From: Mesocentrotus franciscanus
Lineage: Eukaryota; Echinodermata; Echinoidea; Camarodonta; Strongylocentrotidae
Reading direction: 5' to 3'
Assembly: GCA_037976565.1 (NCBI GenBank)
Contig: CP137680.1
Span: 21,380,533-21,444,532, forward strand
Length of the DNA: 64,000 nt
The translations under genes were made by a program, and so were the position numbers. The notes beneath the pieces are model-generated. The model was not told the origin of the DNA. It searched no databases and was given only the letters and a program-made list of their open reading frames with translations. Shown here in pieces: positions 37,271 through 48,571 of this stretch. Within the stretch, counting starts at the first letter, position 1, and each line of letters opens with the position of its first letter.

Positions 37271-40009
37271 GTGAGTAGCATTATCTCTCATTTTAAATGT
37301 AAACTTCACATGGTTCTATACTACTTTTTAAATATATTTAAAAGACATGTTGATTTTAAGAGAGCCAAGGGAGATGTGTATGTACTGGTAGTTAAAAATG
37401 TGGTCAAAAGATTTGTTAAAGCTAATCTTGAGCTCTGGTATGGGAATCATATTTTGAGAGAAAATTGCTAAGATTTATTCTGGATAGTATATGCTGCAGT
37501 AGATTGGTTGTTTGGACCTGTGAAATAAGGACAAACGCTCAAAAACTTACTTGGCATCATCTTCGATAAAAAACCACAACTCCCATTTGCCCATAGTGAC
37601 CTGTGTTAAGCTCATGGTGTCGGGCCAGCTCACCCGGATTTCCTTATCTTTCTATGCTCATTACTCAGCCACTATACATTTTCTACCAAAATTGTTTGTC
37701 TCATGTCATTTATTTGTAATCTTGAACATTCAGTGTAAGTTTTGTTGGATTCTTTGAAAATTTATTTTCTATATTTACGAGAACTCAAGTTTATCTTTAA
37801 ACAGTGAATTTATGGTCCCCATTTTTCTTTTTTTTAATAGACTGTCAAAGGGGTTAGATGGACTGTGAAATATAGTGAAAAAAATGATATGTAAACAATA
37901 GATAGACTCTGAAATTTGGTTAAAACTGGATAAACTATATGAGATAGGACAATGCTACAAGGCTGGAATGTGGTCACTAAGCTTGATATAAGGTTCATTT
38001 ACACATTCATAACACCATTGTTAGGGGGGGGGACTGCTATTTACACTACTGGAAAAACCCATTAAAAACCATAGGTGTTTGCTCATTCCGATTCTTTGGC
38101 ATTTGATTGCACAGAAGCAGGGAGAGTCATATGATCAAAAACCGGAATCCTTCACTGATGTTTCGAGAGCGGGCATTTACACTGCAAAAATCGCTGAAGT
38201 TTCTGCTGCCACTTTTAAAAAAAAAACATACTCCAGAGGTGGATTTTTTATTTCGGTTTTTCGTCATGTTTGCCGGTAGTTGCTTAGCAACTTCCTACGA
38301 AACATTGAATGTGAGAAAAATTGATGATTTTTTATTGCAGTGTGAATGCAGTTTGAATGCAGTTTGAATGCAGCCATAGACTCTACCAGCTATTCTACAC
38401 AGAGCTGTACATGTACTCAGTACAGATACATGTACTAGATACTAGATTAACTGCAAAATATTGTCAAATGAGGAACTGCGTAAGAGTCAAAACAAAAACG
38501 AGACTGTGCCAAGTTCACGAGAGAAGATTTAGCTAGTTGAAGTGTGAAATTTGTTTTTCTATTTTCATACCTTACCCTTCAATAAGTCTGCTGCACTCTG
38601 TAAAGGGATGCCTTTTGTGCATAACCCTATGAGTTGATGAACACGTTTAGAATACTGCATTGAGCTTTCATCATCAGGGTGTGAAATTTGTCACCTTCAA
38701 GAAAAGCTGCGCTCTTAAGAGGGGGCCTGTCCGGTCCATCATGGCTGATGATGTTGCCATACTTGGATGGTGCAAAGTGACTTTTACACCCCCGTTTTCC
38801 GAGAAAAACATGTTCCGCATGATGTCAAATTAGCTAATTTGATAATAGAGCGACTGGAGTTCCAACATGATTCTATCTAATGTGCAGCTGTCATTAATTT
38901 CCGCTGTTGCCTTGAATTTTGTGCCTAAATAGCGCATAGGGACTGCATATTTGTGATGATATGCACCATAGAAATATGGTTTATTACTATCAGATTGTTA
39001 TTGTAGTTGTTATTGTTTTTGTTATGATTATTTCATGTAGATAATCTATGAAAGAGTATAGAACTATAAGTGTGACATTTTTATTGTATTTTTGTCTAGT
39101 TTAAAGGTTTTTTGTTTTTTTGTTGCTTGTATTTTAATAGCCAGTAATTAATCACCATGAATTTCTCAGCATTTATTTTGAAGTATACAAAGTTCTAAGG
39201 AATATCTACTAGGCCTACTGCTTTGTAGCTACATACATGTATCGACCCCACCACCCCCACACAAACACACAGACCGGAGTATTTACTGTATAGACCTACC
39301 CCACCACCGGGCAATAAAAAGATGGTCCCAGACAAGATGCTATAAAACCAACAAGTTTTGCGCATGAAACATTTGCAAATTTCTTAGGTGGTTAGAGATT
39401 CGCAATAGTTCATTCCACAAAATTATGAAATCACTATTGACACAACATTGAATTTGTGCAATTCATGACAGTTTCTTGCTGTAGAATAAAATAGTGCCTA
39501 CATATGCCCTCTGCAACGAAAAAAAAAAGAGAGAGAGAGAAAAAGTTATGTTATTTACAACCACCATCGGAAGGAAGCAAGCAAGGATAAAAAGAATGGA
39601 GTGGAGAGCAAAAAAAAAAGAGAAAAAAGATGCCTGTCTGTCACCTGCCAATGTCAAATACTTGCCTGGAATTGCGGAAGGACGAGGAGAGAATTAGTGG
39701 AATTATAGCCAATAGCTATTGATATTGATGTTCAGAGGATCATGGGGCTGTACTCGTGTCTGATGAGTCTCCAGGTTTGGGTTAGTAGGCCCTAGCTGTG
39801 TTCAGGTTAAAGAAATAAGTAACACAGATGAAAGAAGTATCGGTAGGTAAAGGGATAGAGAGAGGAATAGGTAGGGAAAATATATGTAAGATAAATGGAA
39901 AATGAGATCAGGGGGAAAGAGATTAAAAGAGCAGGGAAGGAGAGAGGGTAGGGGGGGGGGGACACAGGTATGAGGATGATTAGAAAAGAGAAATGCATAA
40001 ACTGTAAGA

Positions 40010-40385
40010 GTTAGAGTCAGGAGGTGTGGTTCTCATGACTTTTTCTTGTGCGTGTGGGTTCGAATCCCGCTCTGAGCATACAAAAATGCAAAAATGATAA
40101 TCGCCACATTTTGTGTAAGGGTGTCCCTCCCCGCTGTGTAGATGCAGGCTCAGTTTCAGGAGAAAATATTCTGTTCCTCGGACTAGAACGTTAACCGGAG
40201 GCTCGGTGTGTAGGAGAGTCACGCCATATGCATGTTAATACACTACACTTCTTGCAAGAGTATGGTGTATATAAGACATGTGTTCAGTGTGCCTGCATAC
40301 AAAACTGGTAATCTTTCTACAGATCTTTGTGATAGGCTGCAAAGCCCTTTGAAGATTAACAGAAGAAGAAGAGGAAGACGAAGGA
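40010..40385 (+). mobile_element. tRNA-related SINE, family D
   Basis: It contains a B box GGGTTCGAATCCC near 40056 and a long body. It ends GGCTGCAAAGCCCTTTGAAG followed by AGAAGAAGAAG. The last 120 bp recur at 44480-44600. The A box is unclear, so the 5' border is approximate. Confidence 0.6.
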
Positions 40386-40443
40386 GGAGGAGGAGGAGGA
40401 GGGGAGGAGGAGGAGGGGAGGGGAGGGGAGGGGAGGGGAGGGG
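40363..40443 (+). repeat. (GGA)n-rich purine tract
   Basis: GAA triplets grade into GGA and then GGGGA units. It probably expanded from the tail of the adjacent SINE. Frames through it encode poly-Arg/Gly or poly-Leu/Pro only. Confidence 0.92.
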
Positions 40444-40624
40444 GAAAATATTGTTGAGGTCTGTCCCCCCAAAAAATCGGTGGCCAAGTGATTCCAACAA
40501 GATCGTTGATGGAGACTCATTAGCATATATCATTAAGGTCTGACCTGCAACAATATTTTTCAATGCCATTTACGCATAAACAAGAGGGGAGTGATTTGAG
40601 AATGATTCATTATCCAACAGGCCC

Positions 40625-41032
40625 TTAAAGGCATTGTTTAACAATTTTTCCAGTTTTACAAATCTGAGATGAATGGCCCTACGAGTTATCAGTGTCTGTG
40701 ATATGGTGTAATATTGAAGCCCTAAAAAAAATTGCGCTTCAGAGTGATCATGAAGTGCTTCAAAAAAGTAAAATTCTTTGAGTGACCGGTTTTACCATAC
40801 TCATTTTCCCCAATAGACTGTAGTGTTATCAAAAACTGTTCAAAACTGTTGGGAAAACGGTTTTTGAAATTTTGTATTCCAATCATAAATATCTTGATAA
40901 TCAAACAAGCGATTTGGCTTGTAAAAGTCATGGGATTCATTTCTGACCTAAAGGTTTATAATTATGATTGCAGCATGAGCTAAATCCTGGATTTTGTTTA
41001 GAATCAGAGGCAAAGTTACCTAATACCTTTAA
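40625..41032 (+). mobile_element. TTAA-flanked MITE, family T2, copy 2
   Basis: TTAAAGGCATTGTTTAACAA begins it and TAATACCTTTAA ends it, with TTAA borders. It is collinear with 32399-32782 apart from small indels, including an extra AAAACTGTTC near 40833. Confidence 0.85.
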
Positions 41033-41904
41033 GTTATCAGATAGTGGTCTTGTATATACATCTGAATCATCACCCTGATACATACCACACTACACAACCA
41101 CATTGCCTCATCTGGGGACCATCATTGGAAACCATGCAACCACCATAGAGAAAAAACTCATGTAGTCATCAGAAACATAGCATCCCATTCCCATCTAAAC
41201 GAAGCCTCTTGAGAGGAAAGCCCATCTGCTGGAATCACGTCTTTCCCATAAAAGGAATCAAAGTGCCTCCAGCATTCCGACATAGAGAAACAGAAGATTC
41301 TTTTTCAGCGGCTTTCTCCTACGACATCATTCACATTTTAAGTTGCATTATTGCACTGGTGCCAGCTCGCTTAGGGTAAGATCCAGTGAGAAAATTAGTT
41401 GTTTATGGAATGTTAGCTCTTGACGTCACGTTCCATTGCGATGGGATTTTGGGAGACGGTAGGCCCCTACGCACATTATCCCCTCTTTAGACTAACAAAT
41501 TTCATCGCATAGCTACAAAACCCAATAGCTGTGCATGTAAGAGGCAATTAATTTTGTCTAGTCTAAATGGCATATATAAAAACATTAAGCAAAACTAAGG
41601 TTTTGAGCGTAGTTTAGAATGAAAACTCAATAAAGAATCATGGTTCACTTTTGGTTTTGAGCGTCATCAACCCATTGCCTCCTGGAACTGAGTAGCTCCT
41701 GTGTAAAGCCTATGGGACTGAAGGGATTCAGTAGTCAGAGGGTTAAAGTCATAATTGGGCAGGGTTTATCATGAGCACGCACTGATGAATGGCCGGCTGA
41801 CATTAAACACATGATAACCAACCTCTTCAAAGTTAGTTTTTTTAAAGCGCAGTTTCTTTATACAATCCTTTGTCACTCGTGTACTCCCTTTCTTTGTATA
41901 ATGA

Positions 41905-42590
41905 TTCTTCATACAACGTTTCTTTATACAACGTTTTTTTATGTTTCTTTATACAACGTTTCTTCATACAACGTTTCTTTACAGTTTTTTTCTTCATTCA
42001 GTTTTTCTTTATACAACATTTCTTCATACGTTTCTTTATACAATGTTTCTTTATGCAATGTTTCTTCATGCAATGTTTCTTCATATAACGTTTCTTCAAA
42101 TAACGTTTCTTCATACAACGTTTCTTTATACAACGTTTCTTCATACGTTTCTTCATACAACGTTTCTTCATACGTTTCTTCATGCAATGTTTCTTTATGC
42201 AATGTTTCTTCATATAACATTTCTTCATACAACGTTTCCTTATACAACGTTTCTTCATACGTTTCTTCATGCAATGTTTCTTCATGCAACGTTTCTTCAT
42301 GCAACGTTTCTTCATGCAACGTTTCTTTATACAACGTTTCTTCATACAACGTTTCTTCATACAACGTTTCTTCATACAACGTTTCTTCATAGAACCTTTC
42401 TTTATGCAACGTTTCTTCATGCAACTTTTCTTCATGCAACGTTTCTTTATAGAATGTTTCTTCATACAACGTTTCTTCATGCAACGTTTCTTCATACGTT
42501 TCTTTATAGAACGTTTCTTCATACAACGTTTTTTCATACAACGTTTCTTCATGCAACGTTTCTTTATATAATGTTTCTTTATACAATTTT
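41905..42590. repeat. Minisatellite, 15-bp unit ACAACGTTTCTTCAT
   Basis: About 45 units of ACAACGTTTCTTCAT are arranged in tandem, with variants ATAACG, GCAACG, GCAATG and AGAACG and some 10-bp short units. Because 15 is a multiple of three and the unit has no stop in most frames, long open frames arise on both strands (218 residues on +, 221 on -). Their translations are simple repeats such as MKKRC or YEETL, with no initiation context, exon border or conserved domain. They are not called as genes. Confidence 0.95.
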
Positions 42591-43021
42591 CGTATAAATT
42601 TCACCTAGTCTGAAAAGGCCCCGTTTCTCTCCCACTCTCGTTAAGGACTGTGATTGAGGCATGATTATATCGCTTGCAGGAATGTTGAAAGGATTTCCTA
42701 ACTGCCTCTGTCTTACTGTTTTATTAGGTTTAATTTGTGAGAGTCTCCCTTCTACATCAAAGATACTATTTAACTTTTTGATACAGTCTTGAAATAAATT
42801 GAGTCGTCTTTACTGGATAGTCTTTGAATGTATGAAGAGCATCCCTGATATTTTTGCTTCCAAGAAAAACTGTCAACTATTGACATTGAATAATGTGGAA
42901 GCTTAAAGCCCCTCTAAAGTGTTGGGAGCCCCAAAAATTTGACGGCAAAATTTCACTTAGATTGTATCATAATGTGAAAGACGATGTCATTTAAGACACA
43001 TTTCTGCAAGGATTTTCAAAA

Positions 43022-43133
43022 CAAATGTGTTTGAAGTCGAATATTGATGAAAGAATACAAAATTTAGGTTTTCTGCATACAACAGAAAACCCAAATTATG
43101 TATTCTTTTATCAATATTTGTCTTCAAACACAT
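43022..43133. repeat. Hairpin element, arms of about 52 bp
   Basis: AAATGTGTTTGAAG..GAATATTGATGAAAGAATAC at the left pairs with GTATTCTTTTATCAATATT..CTTCAAACACATTT at the right, around a loop of about 6 bases (TACAAC region). The near-perfect stem suggests a recent inverted duplication or a small foldback element. Confidence 0.85.
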
Positions 43134-43899
43134 TTTTTTTTGGGGGGGGGAGCTATGCAGGAGGCATTTAGAACCTGAAGATTTATGATACATGAGCATG
43201 CACTCATGCGGTTTACACTCATTAAATATTCAACAAACAGCTTTGCAAATACATCATTTCACACTGCTGAAATATTGTAGGAAAAAACATCATTTTGCCT
43301 CCGGTGTATTCACTTTTACACTGGCCATAAATCATGTACAGTACTTTGTTGTATAAAGCATAGAAATTTGAGTTGACAGCTTTAATGTCCGTACGAATTG
43401 GTAGCTTTTGGGGGATTTCCCTTATCTTGTGCATTGAAAACAAGTAAACATCTGGGAAAAAGCTATTAGCATCATATTTCAAAATGCAGGCACTGTATGC
43501 AGTGCATAGCTTTCTTCCCAGAACTGTTTTTACATAAACCCTATAGAAGTCAAGCCCTTAGAACACTTAGGCTAAGTCTTGGGAAATGGATGAAATATCA
43601 AAATCAAATATGATCTTGTAGGTTAGATTATCAGAAACTATTGAAAATGTTTGTTGAAAGAAAGGAGAAACATGGGGAAATGATTCTTGAGGTGAACCGA
43701 CTTGCTTGTATGCTCTAGCAACATTTGCTTTTTGGTTTTATTTCGCTATAGATATGGTTATTGTTGCATTTACATTTTAGGTTAGGTTAAGGATTAGGGT
43801 CAGGGTCCAGAACTGAAGTTAGGAATAAATCATTTTCATAATTTATTCAAATTTATACATGTTAATCTAGCAACAAACTATAACATTCTTTTATTTCAA

Positions 43900-44125
43900 T
43901 AGTCAGAATGCAAACTGCATACAAAAGCTGTTGGTACGTAGAACCAAACACCATGGCTTTCCATACCTATAACAACCTATAACATAATGTATGCAATTTG
44001 CATTCAGACTACCTGTATTGAAATACAATTATTTGTAACAACTAGGTGAATGAAATAATTGTAAGGGGCACTTAATTAACAAAGACTTGTGCATTAAATT
44101 TGATTACATTACAAAAATGCCTATT
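43900..44125. mobile_element. Diverged copy of the 9858-10164 MITE family
   Basis: It shares the order of TTGAAATACAATTATTTGTA, AGGTGAATGAAATAA, GGCACTT..ACAAAGA and TTAAATTTGATTACATTACA with the right half of the first copy. The left half is badly eroded, so the left border is approximate. Confidence 0.6.
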
Positions 44126-44158
44126 CAGTCAGTACACATGTATCTTGACTGCAGAGAA

Positions 44159-44393
44159 ATAGAGTACCGAAGTGTGACGTCATATACTGGCCAAGTAGTC
44201 AAGGTTACTGGTTCCAAACAAGTTTGCGCTAAACGGTGGTTTGGTGATCATAACAGCCCCAAACGTTGAATTTACCCTGCTCCCGCCCGTTGCTTGAATG
44301 ATTTTGCGGTGAACCTCATGTGCAGGCTCTGTTGTCTAAAACCAGTGTCCTGGACGATGAGCAAATATGACGTTAGCACTTCGGTACTCTATT
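44159..44393. mobile_element. MITE with 28-bp inverted termini (ATAGAGTACCGAAGTG)
   Basis: ATAGAGTACCGAAGTGTGAC at the left pairs with GTTAGCACTTCGGTACTCTA at the right, both extended by ACGTCATAT/ATATGACG. It starts about 35 bp after the preceding repeat. Only one copy was seen. Confidence 0.75.
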
Positions 44394-44479
44394 GTTGCTG
44401 GAGCATGTATCTTAAACATTCCTGATCAATGAGAGAGAGTCCTGATGAACAAGAGGAAAGACAAATTATAGAAAGAAAA

Positions 44480-44600
44480 GAGTAGGGATGTAAACCCAGT
44501 GTTTATCATGCCTGCATTCACAACTGGTAATCTACATTCAGATCTTTGGGATAGGCTGCAGAGCCCTTTGAAGAGTAGAAGTAGAAGAAGAGGATGAGAG
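44480..44600 (+). mobile_element. Partial SINE, family D (3' end)
   Basis: CACAACTGGTAATCTACATT..GATCTTTGGGATAGGCTGCA and the terminal AGCCCTTTGAAGAGTAGAAG match the end of 40010-40385. The tail is again AGAAGAAGAGGA. Confidence 0.7.
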
Positions 44601-45239
44601 TGGGAGTTCTACAAAAGAGAGAAGATAGCAGTTTCTGACCTGAAATGCCAGATGTGATGTAATACGATGTGAAAACAGAAAGTTACCCACTGACCTGTGA
44701 TTTAGAGGGAAAGTGGACGGGAAAAAAACATTTCAATACAGTTGAACAGTTGTTGAAAGCTAGCTCTGACGCATTCCAGTGATACAAAATAGATTAGACC
44801 ACCCCTCTTTGCTTGTAGTTTTCTAGAGCATAGGGGTTAAACTTGCAAATCTGTGGCCGGAAGGGAAGAAGGGGGTCGAAGGGGAGAGACGAAACAACAT
44901 TCTGGTTATCGATTACATGGACAGACTGTGGTGATGTATGTTCAGCACTCTTCCTTATAGCCTCCCATTGATTTTTGGTTTCTGCCTCAACAGAGATTTG
45001 CATGTTACCTAAGCATCCCCCCCCCCTCCCCACACACACACACACACCCTTCTCTCGAACAGGGAGATCGTCAGATTGGTCGGTTGCAGGAAAATGAGTG
45101 AAAATTTGACAAATTTATTTATTCTTAATTTATTTATTTTTCTACGATCTTTCCCTTGACTTTCCTGTATTTCTTTTGAGTTATCTTTCTCTTATAATCC
45201 TCTGGCCATGTCTACTCCCCCTCGCCTTCTCACTTTTGT

Positions 45240-45292
45240 GTTTCTCTCTTTCTCTCTCTCTCTGTCACACACACACTCTCTCACTCACTCTC

Positions 45293-45325
<33 letters not shown>
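45240..45325. repeat. (CT)n/(CA)n microsatellite
   Basis: CT repeats broken by CACACACA and CTCACTCA blocks. Confidence 0.93.
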
Positions 45326-45326
<1 letters not shown>

Positions 45327-45770
45327 GCCTTTCATGGAGACAGTGTACAAGGATTGACATGTTAAGTGGGGTCCTAATCTATCTCCGATTCCGCCAGTCC
45401 TTCCCACTTACCCTGGTTGTGAGAGTAAACATGGACGAAACTCCCTTGTCCTGCATGGGCATATCTGAGGGAATTAGGAAGAAATTGATTTCAGTTATGG
45501 ATTTCCAAGCTCTCGGTTCATGGACGTGCATAGGAATGCAGATCATCTTGTTCGGGTCGATGCCTGGTTTGTAAAATACGACTTGACGTTGCGTTTATCG
45601 ATGAATCCACTGAAGTTATCTGAATACTCCGTGTCTATTACAATTGCATCGTTCAAGTTCGTTTCCTCTTTGAATCTCTCTCTGTCTTTATCCCTTTTTA
45701 AATTTGTTTTTTTCTTCTCTGTATTATTGTAATCTTTGTACTACACATCTTTTAAATTTATAAACACAAT

Positions 45771-46090
45771 GGGTGGTATTCTCTTAAGTTAAGCCGGGAC
45801 TAAGTCCAGACTAAACAAGAATTTTAGTTCACACTTCTATGGAATGCTATGTGTCATCTTCCTCCTTCAATATTCATGACAAAGATAATCTACCAAAGAC
45901 TTTATTGAAATTCAGTTCATACTCATATTATCTTTTTCTTCCCATTTCATTGCAAAATTATTTTTGGACACTTTTCATTGCAGGATTAAAATAATCTATA
46001 CAGGGAAAATGAGTTGGCAACAGGCACTCCATAAAAGTGTGAACTAGTTAAGCCGAGCTTAACTTAGTTCGCGCTATCGGAATACCACCC
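45771..46090. mobile_element. MITE, GGGTGGTATTC family, copy 2
   Basis: Starts GGGTGGTATTCTCTTAAGTT, ends CGGAATACCACCC, and is flanked by AAT on both sides. It is collinear and very similar to 18469-18790 over all 320 bp, so both copies look young. Confidence 0.9.
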
Positions 46091-46246
46091 AATGACTTTT
46101 AAAGTTTCCTATTATTTTTCATCCTTTTTTTTAAATTCAAGATCTTACATTAGAAGATTTAAGTCATGGTAAATCTGTTCAGCACTTCCTTGCTTTATTC
46201 TCCATGCCCTGAATCTGTGTCATCATGATTTCATTATAATTTCTTG

Positions 46247-46372
46247 CAGCTCTCTCTTTCTCTATCTCTCTCTCTCCCTCTCTCTCTCTCTCTCTTTATC
46301 TCTCTCTCCCTCTCCCCATCTCTCCTTTCCTCCCTCCCTCCCCCTCCCCTAGCCCTCCCTCCCTCCCCTCTC

Positions 46373-46408
<36 letters not shown>

Positions 46409-46432
46409 GCTCTCTCACTCTCTCTCTCTCAT
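46247..46432. repeat. (CT)n/(CCCT)n pyrimidine tract
   Basis: Long CT runs flank a CCCTCCCT centre. The 97-residue + frame across it is low complexity. Confidence 0.93.
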
Positions 46433-46689
46433 AACATTATCATAATTATTTTAAACTTCATTTGCCTTGATTGCATATCTTCCACTTATCCCTCATGGAA
46501 TGGCATCATTTGTTATGGTTTCCTAAAGCACTGTTAGCTCCCTTTATGTTCTCAATTATCTGTTATTTTGGAGCAATATTCCAAGATGATATTGATCCCT
46601 TAATCATTTTTATTACTTGGATGTTGGTTGGTTGGTTTTACCCGACTGCTAAGAATGGGCATGTGTATGCCTGTAACTAAGAAACCAAG

Positions 46690-46835
46690 GGACTGACTGC
46701 TTTAAGTCGTCTCCAAGGGACCTGGTAATGACAATTAATGCCTTACCAAAGAGAACTAGCGCTATGACTTGGGCTTCAAACCTCAGCCCTCCTGGTTACA
46801 AGACCCACTGCTCTACCACTGAGCCACCGCACTTC
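46690..46835 (-). mobile_element. tRNA-derived SINE, family A, second copy
   Basis: On the minus strand the head contains GGTGGCTCAGTGGTAGAGC and a B-box remnant GGTTTGAAGCCC. The body AAGGCATTAATTGTCATTAC matches the copy at 1-116. Confidence 0.75.
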
Positions 46836-47061
46836 CTTGTTTTTTATTAACCGAGAAGTTCTGTAAATCCTTGGACGTACATGATTTGTGTTTTCTTTAT
46901 TTTCTTCTATTTATCTCATATGTGCGAGCTTTAGGCCTTAAGTATGAACTTCTCCTTTAATAGCTAGAAAACACACTTTACAATATATACTAGATATCAG
47001 TTAGGAAACTTACATGTATGCTGCTAATGATTAGAGTTTTTAGATTTTTAGCGTAAACATG

Positions 47062-47255
47062 TACAGTCAAACCTGCTTTAGTGACTACCTGTCTAGAAAG
47101 GCCACCTGTCTACAAAGACCACATTTTTTATTTCCCTTAAAAATGGTTTCTCATTGAAACATGTACTAAAGGAACCTGTACATAAAGACCACCTGCCTTT
47201 AAAGACCACTTCTCTTGTCTCCCTTTGGGGGTCTTTATAGACAGGTTTCACTGTA
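47062..47255. mobile_element. MITE, TACAGTCAAACCTG family, copy 2
   Basis: TACAGTCAAACCTGCTTTAG begins and ACAGGTTTCACTGTA ends the element. Internal CTACAAAGACCACATTTT and GGTTTCTCATTGAAAC blocks match 15147-15322. Confidence 0.82.
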
Positions 47256-47854
47256 TATGTAAATTTGAATTAAATGTAATGATTAGTAAAGAAATGAGAA
47301 AATACATTATTTAGTTCTGTACTGGAACCTATTAACAAAAGAAAAAGAAACATTACAGTAATGAACAATATTGTGAATGCTACATGAATGTTATCAAGTA
47401 ATTCCAAATAGAGGTTGATAACTAAAAGCTGAAAAAGAATATCACAAGTGTCATTCACTATACAAGCATATGTTTGTCAGTTAACAATGGAAATCAGTGT
47501 AAGTGTAGATGATAAAAAGTAGTGGTGCCATTATGTACCCTGTGTAGAATTCTAATGATTGGTATCGCATCTCGCAGAGAGTAGATGGAACCTCGAAAAA
47601 GACCTCAAGATCCACGTACCATTACATCTCAACACTGTCCATTCTGTTGTTAGACATCATGATTTTTAGGGATGATTTCATAGGCGTACAACATGAATTT
47701 ACAATTGAGATCGTGCCGAGCCTTGAGTTATTTCATGCGTATATTAAAAACATGATCGCAACTATTTTTGAAAAATCAGCTTAAGGCAATTTCAGTAGTC
47801 TTGTTGGTCACCCTTTGAAATGTGCGAACATGACAATGATTTATTATGTAACCA

Positions 47855-48146
47855 GGGGGGTGTTTCACAAAGACTAAGATCGACTTTAAGTTGGACTTAA
47901 GTATAACAGGCCGTTCGTGCCATTGTTTGCTCTCACCATTGGTCTCTCAATTATGATCTATAGATAATATTTTTTCCTTCAATAATGAATTATCAAAAAA
48001 TGTAAGTTTTGTAGATTTGTGACCATGATTTGTACGTCCCTTGAGGGACCAATGCCAGTAAATAATGATAGCAAACAATGGCATGAACGGCCTGCTATAC
48101 TTAAGTCCAACTTAAAGTCGATCTTAGTCTTTGTGAAACACCCCCC
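47855..48146. mobile_element. MITE, GGGGTGTTTCACAAAGAC family, copy 2
   Basis: Both ends carry GGGGTGTTTCACAAAGACTA in opposite orientation, followed by GATCGACTTTAAGTTGGACT. The interior GGCCGTTCGTGCCA/TGGCATGAACGGCC pairs as well. A 137-residue frame starting at 48019 uses this element for its first third and is not a gene. Confidence 0.9.
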
Positions 48147-48502
48147 AGAACATGATTTCTATGGGATACACAATAGGGTATCGACATTGCCCTTGAGACA
48201 ATTCTTCAAAAATAGTTGCGACCGTGTTTCAATCGCTTGTAATGTTGGTGCGAAGAGATTCACTTGGGGACGTTCAGTTGCACAAACAATTACATGCCAA
48301 CAATATCCATTCTGCTGCAACCTCCCTGTGGAGTCCAGCGAAGATTTAATGACACTTTATCGGGAAACCGTAGACCAGTGGAAATCTGCAGTGCCGATAC
48401 TAATGCAATTATTGAACTCTAGATGTATCTAGTCCCACTCTATCATCTCCATGTTTGTGTAAATCTCTTCGTTTTCTCTTCTCTTCCCGCCTTGTTTTTC
48501 AG

Positions 48503-48571
48503 GTTCCCGTGTGCTGTTTTCATAGTGTGCTCTCGAACAAGAAGGTACTGAGACTGGACGATATCAAAGAG
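48503..48571 (+). CDS. PDE2A: PDE2A exon: GAF-A, 23 codons
   Basis: A phase-0 exon lies between TTGTTTTTCAG and GTATGT. It encodes VPVCCFHSVLSNKKVLRLDD and then IKE. Vertebrate PDE2A reads [20 protein letters not shown] at this point, so the C-x-x-x-V pattern, the KK turn and the following L-x-DL strand correspond. It continues in frame from ..EEVRFL of the 42-bp exon. Confidence 0.88.

Larger units (their letters stand above)
37271..48502 (+). other. PDE2A: PDE2A intron (11.2 kb)
   Basis: The donor is GTGAGT and the acceptor is CTTGTTTTTCAG. It contains a SINE and its partial copy, a T2 MITE, the 15-bp minisatellite, several hairpin elements, CT tracts and repeated MITE families. I see nothing in about 37280-40000, 41050-41890, 42610-43010, 43140-43890, 44620-45230, 45330-45760 and 47270-47850, apart from a unique GC-richer patch at 41150-41480. 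Confidence 0.85.

Noticed and set aside
41939..42604. 221-residue minus-strand ORF and 193/218-residue plus-strand ORFs
   Set aside because: They are translations of the 15-bp minisatellite, open because the unit length is a multiple of three and contains no stops.
48019..48432. 137-residue plus-strand ORF
   Set aside because: Its first third lies in a MITE terminal arm and the rest has no recognisable domain or splice structure.
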